In this document: piece by piece, positions 1-8,595 of the stretch | How the letters are laid out: every line of letters starts with the position of its first letter | How positions within the stretch are numbered: the first letter of the stretch is position 1 | From: Entophlyctis helioformis | Lineage: Eukaryota > Chytridiomycota > Chytridiomycetes > Chytridiales > Chytriomycetaceae | Length of the DNA stretch: 21,595 bases | Direction: 5' to 3' | NCBI GenBank assembly: GCA_025526915.1 | Contig: JAHLKH010000310.1 | Coordinates: forward strand, 1-21,595 | Made by a program: the position numbers and the translations under genes | Notes under the pieces: generated by a model | Told to the model about the DNA's origin: nothing | Databases searched by the model: none | The model's input: the letters and a program-made list of their open reading frames with translations, nothing else

Positions 1-3000
1 GATGACGCGGTGCAGATGGAGGCAGACGCCATGGATGGCGTTTTGCCTGGCATTCTTGACAACAGCTTATGCGCAGATGCCATGACCAGTATCTTCAGCA
101 ATCTGGCCAGGGATATCTGCGGCACCCTCTCTACGCATTTTATCTCAAACCAGTCGATGCTGGTGGACGCGGCAATCCACCGCCTGGTTCCTGGCTCGTC
201 TGTCGAGGATGTCAAGAAATGGCGCGAGATCATGTCCAAGGCCGCCGATGTTGCCAAGGCCGCAAAGGCTGCAAAGGACGCTGAGGACGCCAAGGCTGCC
301 AAGGCCTGCCAAGCTTGCTGCCGCCAAGGACGCCACACCACAAGCCACTCTGGATGCCGCCCCTCCCACAGCAGGCTGCAAGCGACCCGCGTCAAGCTCT
401 TCATCGGCCACCAACAGCGCCAAACCCAAGAGGCAACGGCACAGGAAGGACAAGGCTACCACCAAGGACGGCACGCCTGGCACAACGCAAGCCACAGAGG
501 GCCAGGACGACATTGAGCTACCGCAAGCATTGCACAAGCTCATGGCGGTCGAGTGCAACGCGTCATTGTCGCCGGCAGGAAAGTTCAAGCAACTGCGAGA
601 TCTCGCAGGCACAGCCATCAAGCTGTGCCCGCAGCCGGCGAGCCGCGATCCCTTTGTCCTCATCACAGAAACCACCCTCTTTTGGGCTGTGATGGGGGCA
701 AAGAAGGATCGCATCAGCAACAAGCAGGATCCTGTCTTGCAAGCATTGAGAGAGCAGCTTCTTGCTGCACTCAGTAGGTCGCACTGCCTGTAAATGCCAT
801 GTCTGCATGATATGATGCTGACACTGCACTTTTATTGTAGACTACAAAGATGCCGAGTTATCACTCAAGTCGCCAAATGACACAATCGAGAAGGCGTTTA
901 GTGCAAGCCGTGAGGTTTGTGTTCTCGACATCCTCCTTCCTGGACTCTGTTTGAGCGAGCGACGCTTCCAGACTCCTGCGGAGGCCAAAGCGCGAATGGA
1001 CGCGGTTGCCAAGGCCACAGCCGATGCCACAGCCAAGGCGACGCGAGAGGCCGACAAGCGGGGTCTGGTTGGCAAGGAGCGCGAGGCGCATATCAAGGCT
1101 GCAATCGATGCCGCGTGTCCAGCGAGGCCAATCAAGACAATCAGACTCGGCAGCATCATGACGGATGGATACAGCATCTACCAGCTGGCTCTCAATGGCC
1201 GCACAAACCGTCCAGAGTCACCTCGCAGTATGTGGCATGCTTGGATGCTTTGGTGCACACGTTGATTCTGACTGCCGCCTTGATCTGCAGGTCCCAACGC
1301 AGTGTCGTCAGGCGAGCAGCCCAGTATTTTTGATGATGGAGGTCTTGGTGGCCTTGGTGGCGTGAATAATTGCTTGGATGATGGCTTGGATGGCGAATGT
1401 GAGTTGCTGTGCCAATCCAGACGCACACTTGTTGACCACACCGACTAACATGCCATCCACAGCCGCCAATCCAGCCAACCCGTCAGCCACCAAGCCAAAA
1501 GCGACCAATCCTGTAAGTCACTTGCCTGCCAACCTCGCGCATTGGTGCACATGCATTGCACATTCCTCACTCATGCCATGGCATGACAGGGCAAGCGCAA
1601 CTTTTACGCTTCTCAGCGACTGCCCAACATCATCAACGCCAACAACCTGTTCACTGACCAAGGCTACCAGACTGCTCGTGTTGTCAGCTTTGATTGGGGC
1701 AAGCGGTACATGTATGGCGCGTCCAGCATGTTGGTCGACCTCAGAGACTTTTCGTATAAGCTCGAGGCCAACTACGTGCTCTCCTCTGGCATGGCACATG
1801 CCGAGGGCATCTTTCAGCGGTGGTATGCATGCAATGACTCTGTGCACTCTTGACCAGATCAACTCACAGTGCCTGCCTCTTGTGTCAGGCTCAACAATCG
1901 ATATGCCAAGGCAGCGGACATCCAGGCGGCCATTGCATTCAAGACAGCAAAGCATGCTGATCCAAACGTCAAGCCTGGCGAGAGAGCCTTTTGGGATCTG
2001 CGCTGTCATGCGTACTGCACGCCATTCTTGAATGCACGGGTACGTTTTCTCTGTTTCTGGATGCCCATTGACACGGCCGCCATACTGCTTGATCGCCTGC
2101 TGATTGCACTGGACGGCATGGCATGACATGGCATTCCACAGAAGGTCAAGGCCAAGCGGTTCACCATGCGCAGCAACAGCATGTCTATTCGCGGAAACGC
2201 TCTTGAGGGCATCATGAAGCTGGCAGGATCGACCACTAGATATCGCGCATCCGATGCATCTCAAGGCCTCCCTGTCAGCAACCCAGAGAAGGACATTCCC
2301 GTTGTCTGGGCATTTGGCATCGACTTTACAGGCCAAGGTGGCCGGCATGCTGTGTTTGAGAGGTTTCTCATCAGGCATCTGCGGTCGTCTGGATATGCCT
2401 ATGTGCGTCTGATGCCATGCTGTCCATCCATCCATCCATCCATCTGTGCACCAACTGACACACACACACACACACACACACACAGATCTACCGCTGCAAC
2501 GAGAACCTGACCAGCCAGATGTGCCCGCAGTGCAAGCAGCGGATCCCAGACAAGAACCGCACCAACCTGCGACGCTACGAGTGCATACCATGCACGACCG
2601 TCTACCACCGAGACGTGCTTGGAGCCACAAACATCGGGATGGTCGCACTGTGGCATCTGCTCTTTGGACACCGGCCACTCTACTTGACACACACAAAACC
2701 TGACAGCAATCCAGCCACGCCAGAGCACCTCAAAAGCATCGCAAGAATGCATACTGCCATCAAGCTGCGTGCACGAGATGCTCCGTCTGTTGTCCCACAG
2801 CCTCAAACGCGGAAACACTTCAAGTCGCATGTGGCCTCATGGGACCAGATCAGCCTGCCGTCCTGTGGCGTTCAAGACGTGCCGTACAGCAGCGTTAAAG
2901 ACACGGTCCACCCGTCGTCCAGCTGCGACCAGCACGCAGACAGCCTGCCCTCAAGTCAGCTGTCACTCATCCCACACAGTGACTTGTTTGACCACCAACA

Positions 3001-3049
3001 CTTTGAATCGGGGGACCTCCCGATCGACCTAACGGGTCACTTTTTCTAA
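1..3049 (+). CDS. Fanzor (eukaryotic TnpB-like RNA-guided DNA endonuclease), 5' end outside window, 8 exons
   Basis: Exons read as <1-773, 841-1227, 1291-1398, 1463-1512, 1590-1822, 1889-2039, 2142-2402 and 2486-3049. Donors are GTAGGT, GTATGT, GTGAGT, GTAAGT, GTATGC, GTACGT and GTGCGT, and all acceptors end in AG. The exons join in frame to about 841 residues if one extra C at 305-306 is discounted. The C-terminal half carries a RuvC nuclease. RuvC-I is SFDWGKR (Asp at 1692-1694). The RuvC-II region is AFGIDFTGQGG followed by NENLTSQ. A zinc ribbon is CPQC...CIPC (2522-2594), and RuvC-III is HRDVLGATNIG (Asp at 2612-2614). Exon 1 also has an Ala/Lys-rich stretch and a basic NLS-like cluster ending KPKRQRHRKDK. 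Known Fanzors cut DNA guided by an RNA from the 3' end of their own locus; activity here is inferred. ATGs at 16 and 31 exist, but the frame is open to the window edge, so the true start may lie upstream. A GEMIN8-like gene follows. Confidence 0.87.
2424..2485 (+). repeat. CCAT and CA microsatellites filling the last Fanzor intron
   Basis: The last intron of the Fanzor gene (2403-2485) consists largely of a CCAT tetranucleotide run (about 2424-2444) and a CA run (about 2459-2484). The CA run supplies the CAG acceptor directly, so there is no ordinary pyrimidine tract. Repeat-length change here would alter the distance to the splice acceptor but not the coding sequence. Confidence 0.8.
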
Positions 3050-3073
3050 CGATAAAGGTAAGACCCTCGTTGG
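3028..3073 (+). ncRNA. Candidate Fanzor guide-RNA scaffold hairpin spanning the stop codon
   Basis: A long imperfect hairpin covers the Fanzor stop codon. CC and AAC (3028-3033) can pair with GTTGG (3069-3073). GGGTC (3034-3038) pairs with GACCC (3062-3066). AC (3039-3040) pairs with GT (3058-3059), and TTT (3041-3043) with AAA (3054-3056). Small bulges and a loop of about 10 nt remain. TnpB and Fanzor guide RNAs are known to arise from the 3' end of the nuclease gene and its downstream flank, so position and structure fit. Transcription and guide function are inference; a chance hairpin or a 3' UTR element is possible. Confidence 0.35.
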
Positions 3074-3213
3074 ATGTGCCTCGCCCGCCTGTCGTCGCAT
3101 GCTCGTTGCTGACTCGAACCTGCCATCGTGTGATACGCGGGCTTCTTTTCGACGCCTCTTGCGACGAATTTTATTGCAAAATCCTTGGTATTTGTATGAA
3201 AAGCGAGTCGACG

Positions 3214-3232
3214 CGCAGTCGAACAAGCCGCG

Positions 3233-3265
<33 letters not shown>

Positions 3266-4475
3266 CGCATGGATCTGGCTGCCTTCCACGCCTCGCACTG
3301 GAGCAGCGAGCAGCAGCAGGCATTCGCCCGCTGGATGCTGCCGTCTGCCGCACATGCCTCGAGTGGCCCTGCTGCTCCACAACAACAGCAACAACAGCAA
3401 CAGCAACAGCCACAGCGGGCCGAGTGGACAGACTACTGCCTCGCTTGCCAGGCTGCCATCACAGACCACTACGAGCAGCTGGGATGGACGGCACCGCCTG
3501 CTGCTGCTGGCTCTGTCGGCACCAAGCGAGGCCACAGCAGCGACACCGACAGGCACAGCACACACAGCGAGCACGCCGAGCACGCCGAGGACCAGCAAGA
3601 GGACCAGCAAGAGGACCAGCAAGAGGACCACGACGATGACGGCCATGTGCAGGTCGACCTCACGCCCGAGGTCATTGCCATGTTCCGCTTCTCGGCCGCA
3701 TACCGCACACAGCGAGCCGCCGAGCGAGAGGAGGAGCGGCGTGCCGATGCGCAGCGTGACGAGCAGGAGCGGCTGCGCACCAAGCAGGCGGCCGACGACG
3801 CACAGCGATCCAAGCGGCAGCGGTATCTGGCCGGCAGTCACAGCACGCATGGCACTCTGTCGCAGCAGCAAGAGCAGCAGCCAGATCCACACGGACAGCA
3901 GCCACAAGGACAGCAGCCACACGGACAGCAGCAGCAGGAAGCAAGGGATGTGCACGCATTCACGATCGCCACTCTGCAGTTTGGTCTGGATCGTGGCTTT
4001 GACGACAGTGTTGCGCAGCACAAGCCGGTGCTGTGGCCGGTGTTGCCGATTGCCTTTTGAGCACACGCTGGCTGCAGTCGATGTGCGGCGACTGGCCCAC
4101 TTGTCATTGTGCCAAGACACGGCACGGCACGGCAGATGGGCAGGTGAGCCACAACCGATGGATGGATGGATGGATGGATGCAAGTGGCACCACACACGGC
4201 ACTTCAACGCATGATGATGAAAGCACCATTCCTGCACTGCCAGACACGGGCAGCGGCCGCTCGGATGACGGTCGCGACAGCCACGAGACTGCCAGACGCG
4301 TTGCCGTGACTTGCGTGTCTCTGGCTGCCGTGATCTCTTTGGGCAGGCTGCCGCCTGCTGTCGATGAAGCCAACCCTGGGGGACGAGTCTCTGCACTCGT
4401 ATCTGAATGCGACTGTGTCTGTGTGTCTGTGTCTGTCCAAGTGTCCGTCTGCCTGCGCTGTTGGTGTCCACTGAC
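3214..4475 (+). repeat. Segmental duplication, copy 1 (GEMIN8-like gene plus 3' flank)
   Basis: This block matches 11420-12625 in the same orientation almost base for base. The match starts at CGCAGTCGAACAAGCC and ends at GTCCACTGAC, after which the two loci diverge. Weak similarity continues some 15 bases to the left. The copies differ mainly by in-frame indels in low-complexity codon tracts, a few substitutions, the length of the AGCC run before the ATG (about 3232-3264) and the number of GATG units in the 3' flank (near 4160). The last 415 bases (4061-4475) are non-coding as far as can be seen, yet are as well conserved as the gene, which points to a recent duplication or gene conversion. 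Confidence 0.93.
3269..4060 (+). CDS. GEMIN8: GEMIN8-like SMN-complex protein, copy 1
   Basis: Single-exon gene of 263 residues. Gemin8 is a subunit of the SMN complex that loads Sm proteins on spliceosomal snRNAs; that role is transferred by homology. The N-terminus has Trp/Tyr-rich segments (SHWSSEQQQAFARWM and EWTDYCLACQ) reminiscent of animal Gemin8. A polyglutamine tract (about residues 38-49) and an acidic QED repeat region follow. Then comes VDLTPEVIAMFRFSAAYR, a charged Arg/Glu-rich coiled coil, and the diagnostic C-terminus ending KPVLWPVLPIAF, which matches the family ending YWPVIPLKF. The ATG follows an AGCC repeat tract. This copy has 18 more residues than copy 2, from longer QED and HGQQPQGQQ repeats. 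The open frame on the reverse strand is a shadow. Confidence 0.8.
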   Translation: MDLAAFHASHWSSEQQQAFARWMLPSAAHASSGPAAPQQQQQQQQQQPQRAEWTDYCLACQAAITDHYEQLGWTAPPAAAGSVGTKRGHSSDTDRHSTHSEHAEHAEDQQEDQQEDQQEDHDDDGHVQVDLTPEVIAMFRFSAAYRTQRAAEREEERRADAQRDEQERLRTKQAADDAQRSKRQRYLAGSHSTHGTLSQQQEQQPDPHGQQPQGQQPHGQQQQEARDVHAFTIATLQFGLDRGFDDSVAQHKPVLWPVLPIAF

Positions 4476-4775
4476 GTCGGAACACGTGACGCGACCTTGT
4501 TCCAAACACGGCATCAACAGGAGGTGGCTCAGCCCAAGCCGTTCAACGGGCCACCTCACCTCGCCGGCAGGCAGGCAGCGGCGGTCGCTCGTCTGTGGGA
4601 TGCTTCTCCGTGCCACGCCCCAACCAGCTGCCTGGTAACAGCTTGCTGCCCACATCCTGCCGCATCTCCACGCATCTTGCCGCCGTCAGATCTGCATCTT
4701 CGAGACTCCGCCCACCCCTCGTCCAGACGGACTCCTTCGCACTTGCCCATCGCGCAAAAACCTCCGCCAAACGCA
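4476..4775. other. Upstream region of chitin deacetylase 1, no gene seen
   Basis: Unique sequence between the end of the duplication block and the deacetylase ATG. It is rich in C and CT tracts, as expected of a fungal promoter and 5' UTR. No clear TATA box, tRNA or small conserved reading frame was found. Confidence 0.5.
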
Positions 4776-6379
4776 ATGCTCCTGCACCTTGTGACGCTCA
4801 CTGCTCTTGCGGGTGCTACCCTGGCCCAGCCAAGCATCACTGCCCGTCCCTCAACGGCAACTGCCCGCCCGTCGTCGGCGTCCGCCCGTCCCGCGACTGC
4901 ATCTGCCGCCCCGTCCGCCGTCCCGTCCGCCGCCCCCGTCGTGCCTGTTGTTCCTTCGTCTCCCACCGCCACTGGCCCGATTCCGCAGGTCGTTCAGGGA
5001 ATTCCCGGCGTGCCTCTGACGCTGCCGAACGCTGCCCGCTACCCTCCTCTCGACATCCCTGTTGCGGCCACCGACGCCTTCCAGCCGTGGACCGCCAAGT
5101 TCGGCACCGTCGGTGGTGTCCAGGACGTGCCCGTCACGAACTGCGTCAATCCCACCAACTTCGCCATGACCTTTGACGATGGCCCGTAAGTTGCTTGTGC
5201 TCTTATCTCTTTGTTGCTGTGCACCATCTGTGCACAGCCGTTTCTTCTTTGCCGACTGGTTGTGCGAGGGGCTAGGGTGGCTGGGTCGGCTATGAGCAAC
5301 TTCCCATGCATGGTCGTCTGCGCTACCGCTGCCAGCCACCCTTGCTGTCCAAGCCCCTCGGTCATCGTCGCCTCATCTCGACCCGCTTGGCTGTGACGTC
5401 ACCGCTCTTCTATTCCACGTGAGCTGTGCATGATCTGCATCTGATCTCCCGCGTTGACACTCTCGCGCCTCCTCTCGTCGCATGCTGCAGTGCCGATGGA
5501 ACCGTGGCACTGCTCGATGCCTTCAAGGCTCGCAACATCAAGGTCACCTTCTTTGTCGTTGGCTCCCGTGTCATCACGAACCCTGCTCTGCTCAAGCGTG
5601 CCTACGACGACGGCCACCAAATCGGCATCCACACCTGGAGTCATGCAAACCTGACCCTGCTGACGAACGCCCAGATCGTTGCCGAGCTCATGCTCACTGC
5701 CCGTGCCGTGCGCGAGGTTGTTGGTGTCACGCCCAAGTACTGGCGTCCTCCTTGTACGTCCGCTGCTTCCTGGGGATGATTGCGACTCTGCGACTCTGCG
5801 ACTGACACATGCTTGCCGTGGTGGATCCTAGACGGCTCGGTGAACCCGGCTGTCCTGGCCATCGCAAAGAACCTCGGCATGGTCACGTCTCTTTGGTCCG
5901 ACGACTCTGGCGACGCGGCTGGCTCGCTGACCGTGGTGCAGAGCATGACTGGCTTCGCTGCCGGCCCGAAGCGCGGCCCCATCACGCTCCAGCACGATCT
6001 GACGGCCGTTGAAGGTACCTACGGCGCTCCGTCTGCCGATGCCGTGATTGCTGCCGGCTACAAGGTGTCGCGCATGGACGAGTGCATTGGCATCACGGCC
6101 TACGACGAGTCGGTCTGGGCCGGGTTCCCTGGCAACGGTGTTCTTGCTCCCTTTGGCGCTGGTCTGTCTGCCGTTCCCTCGCCGACCGCTGCAAGCAACA
6201 CTCCCGTCACGGGTTCTGGCGCTGGTGGCAACACGGGATCTGGCTCTGGATCGGGCAACAACAACGGCAACAGCCCGATTGTTGCGTCCAAGAACGCTGC
6301 CCACGCTGCTGCTGGATCTCGTCTCTTTGATGCTGCTGCGCTTCTGTTTGGCGTGATGGCTGCTGCGCTTGCTCTCTAG
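4776..6379 (+). CDS. Chitin deacetylase 1 (NodB/CE4), secreted, GPI-anchored type
   Basis: Exons 4776-5185, 5491-5753 and 5832-6379 give 406 residues with no frame break. The enzyme removes acetyl groups from cell-wall chitin to make chitosan. A signal peptide (MLLHLVTLTALAGATLAQ) and a Ser/Ala/Pro-rich stalk precede the NodB domain. All five CE4 motifs are present: TFDDGP, HTWSH, RPPYG (rebuilt across intron 2), SLWSDDSGD and ITLQHD. The tail is a Gly/Ser/Asn-rich linker followed by a hydrophobic end (LLFGVMAAALAL), typical of a GPI signal. The first intron (305 nt) is long for this window; the second is 78 nt. The gene converges on chitin deacetylase 2, and its first exon closely resembles the fragment at 14648. 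Confidence 0.92.
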
Positions 6380-6551
6380 GCTTATTCGGTTTGCGACATC
6401 CGTCCTCTGATACAGCTGATCGTATCCTTTCCATTGCTTGAACCTGTCTTGTGCATCAACACGCTCATTGAATCATCGTATCACCATTTACTACTGCTGG
6501 ATGTTCATGAAAGGGATGGTTTGCTCGCTCGACCGAGTGCACAGCGCTGTA

Positions 6552-8152
6552 TCAGAATGCCATCATGGCAAGTGACGCCATAAGCACGCTGCCAACGACA
6601 CCGGCAATGGTCATGCCGCCATCCACGGAGAGTGCCGCGTTCTTGCTGCTGTGCGTGCCGTTGCCAACCGTCGGCGGGTTGATGGTGCCAAACGCGTTCG
6701 TCGGTGCAGGCAGTGCCGATCCAGACAACGACGAGGAGTCGAGAGAGGGTGGCTGAGGGGACTGGCAGTTGGACGCGCCTGTGAGGTTGCACTGTTGGCA
6801 GTCGGTCTCGCGGGCGACGGAGAGGGAGACACGGACGGCACCACAACTGGCGGAGATGGAGATGGAGATGGTGGCGGAGGAGGTGGAGGAGGAGGAGGTG
6901 GTGGTGGTGGACTGCCGGCAGGAGGCCACCGCATGCCAGGCACATCGAACGCCGGCCGGACCAGTCCAGTGCCGTCCAGCAGCTGCGAGTCGTACGCTGG
7001 CTGGCCAAGAGCATCTGCCACCTTGCGCATGGTGTACCCACGGCGGATCAGCACGTCTGTGGCAGCCCCGACCTGTGCCGACGCATCCGCGTAGTAGTCG
7101 TGCTGCAGCGAGATGGGTCCCATCGTCTGTCGCGTCTCGGTCCACGACCTGAACCGGTCGGCCACATTGAGTGCACCCTGTGCGTCGCGAGTGTCGTAGC
7201 GCCACACGACCACGGTCAGACCCATGTTGCGCGCAATGGCTCGCACACGGTCGTCGACGTCGCCATACGGAGGACGGAAGAGCTTGGGCACGACTCCCAC
7301 TGTGTCGCGGATGATGCGTGCCGTCTGGAAGATCTCGTTGACAATCTGGCCGTCGGTGAGCGTGGTCAGACGCTGGTGCGACCAAGTGTGGATCTGGCAC
7401 GCAACAGCCGCACAGCCACACAGCAGCACAACAGCACAGCCCCGTACCGCCCACGGCAACAGCAGCGGCAACGGTAACGCATACCAAGCAGCAAGTGTCA
7501 GTCGGACTCCCTCCAACGGATCCCAGCCAAAGGATCCCAGCCAAAGGATCCCAGCCAAAGGATCTCTCTGCGGCATCGGCCATGGAGCAATCAACTCACG
7601 CCAATGTCGTGGCCGTCTGCGTATGCACGGCGCAGGATGTCGGGCCGCTCAAGCACACGAGACCCAACCACAAAGAAGGTGATCTTGACGTTGCGGGCCT
7701 TGAACGCATCCAGCGCAACCAGCGTCGCTGTTCTGTCAACGTCGGTCCCAAACCCCAAACGCCAGGTGTCAGCAACAGCCGTTGAGAGTCAAGTGGCGCA
7801 AAGTCGAGACGTTGCTGGCTGGTCCGGCCAAGTAGATGGCGGCGATGGCTGTTGGTGCACACACACACACACAGACACACACACACACACACACCCCTCT
7901 CTCTCTCTTTGATCACAGGCACGTCACTCACCCAGGACCGTCGTCCATGGTCAGACACCAGCCGCCGCCGCCGCAGTCTCGGATGTCTTTGCTAAAGTCT
8001 CGGCCGGGACCGCTGCGCGGGATGCCGATGAGGAAGCGGCTGTTGAGCGAGGCGACCTCTGGTGCGATTCGGTCGGGTGGCGGGTACCCCTGCGCCGCCA
8101 CGCCCGCAGCCCCGGCAAGCAGCGCCGTCAGGGCCAGCGAGAGCAGGTGCAT
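6552..8152 (-). CDS. Chitin deacetylase 2 (NodB/CE4), GPI-anchored type, one frame break in the tail
   Basis: Exons on the reverse strand are 8152-7932, 7732-7600 and 7393-6552, about 398 residues. It starts with a signal peptide (MHLLSLALTALLAGAAGVAAQ) and lacks the long Ser/Pro stalk of chitin deacetylase 1. CE4 motifs are MDDGP (Met in place of Phe), HTWSH, RPPYG, VVWRYDTRD and ISLQHD. A run of about 14 prolines and a PSPSP linker follow. The frame then shifts by one base at a C run (G run 6757-6760 on +). Past it lies a GPI-type tail (ending GVVGSVLMASLAMMAF) in the next frame. An extra C there would restore one frame; a weak-site intron is the alternative. Introns of 199 and 206 nt carry CA and 14-bp repeats. 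A TATA box lies 40 nt upstream. Confidence 0.88.
7518..7565 (-). repeat. 14-bp tandem repeat in chitin deacetylase 2 intron 2
   Basis: Three full copies and one partial copy of GGATCCCAGCCAAA (on +) in direct tandem, inside the intron 7599-7394. No coding role is seen. Confidence 0.85.
7858..7894 (-). repeat. CA/GT dinucleotide repeat in chitin deacetylase 2 intron 1
   Basis: A nearly pure CA run on + (GT on the coding strand) with one interruption. It lies in the intron 7931-7733, shortly after its GTGAGT donor. Confidence 0.85.
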
Positions 8153-8191
8153 CTATGCAGTCTCTATTGGGCTGTGGGTGCTCTCTCTCTC

Positions 8192-8198
8192 TTTTATA
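8192..8198 (-). promoter_or_regulatory. TATA box of chitin deacetylase 2
   Basis: TATAAAA on the reverse strand, about 40 nt upstream of the ATG at 8152 and followed by a GA/CT-rich stretch. It is the clearest TATA element in the window and suggests inducible or stage-specific expression of this gene; that last point is inference. Confidence 0.6.
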
Positions 8199-8377
8199 GC
8201 GTTTGCTCAGCAGTCCAAGTGAGGAAACGCCACCTGGAGAACATCGACACAGCCACAAGAAGCATCTGGTCCCAACCACTGCCATGTGCACAATCGCATG
8301 GTGCACAACAAACACAGACACGCTGGTCTGCCAGGCAGGCTGTGATGCCATTGACGGCTTCATTCACTCGCCGCCAC

Positions 8378-8550
8378 TCACACATCAAACTCGTGGTCTT
8401 CAAACTTGAGCGGAATGTACTCTTCGTCCCGCTCCTCCTTGATCATGGCTTCTTGGTCGTCCTCATCATCGTCGTCGTCGTCGTCGTCGTCGTCACGATC
8501 AGAACAGCCTTCCACATTCGTGTCTGTATCATTGTTCTGCTCCACTCTGA

Positions 8551-8595
<45 letters not shown>

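Noticed and set aside
1..3049. Bacterial IS605/IS607 TnpB insertion or contamination
   Set aside because: Seven introns with fungal-type splice sites interrupt the gene, and no TnpA-like transposase or bacterial neighbours are present.
3100..3125. tRNA-like B box (GGTTCGAGTC on the reverse strand) downstream of the Fanzor gene
   Set aside because: The bases around it do not form a T-arm stem, and no cloverleaf or A box could be drawn.
3232..3264. Short regular repeats (AGCC) that could be taken for a CRISPR or satellite array
   Set aside because: A simple 4-bp microsatellite with no spacers, repeated in both duplication copies.
3029..4471. 480-codon open frame on the reverse strand across GEMIN8 copy 1
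   Set aside because: It is the complement of the CAG/GAC-rich coding strand. Leu/Val runs mirror Gln/Asp codons, and no motif is present.
6540..7600. Possible second gene frame in the tail of chitin deacetylase 2
   Set aside because: The alternative frame is meaningful only past 6757, where it gives the GPI tail. Upstream it has no CE4 motif, so it is one gene with a frame break.
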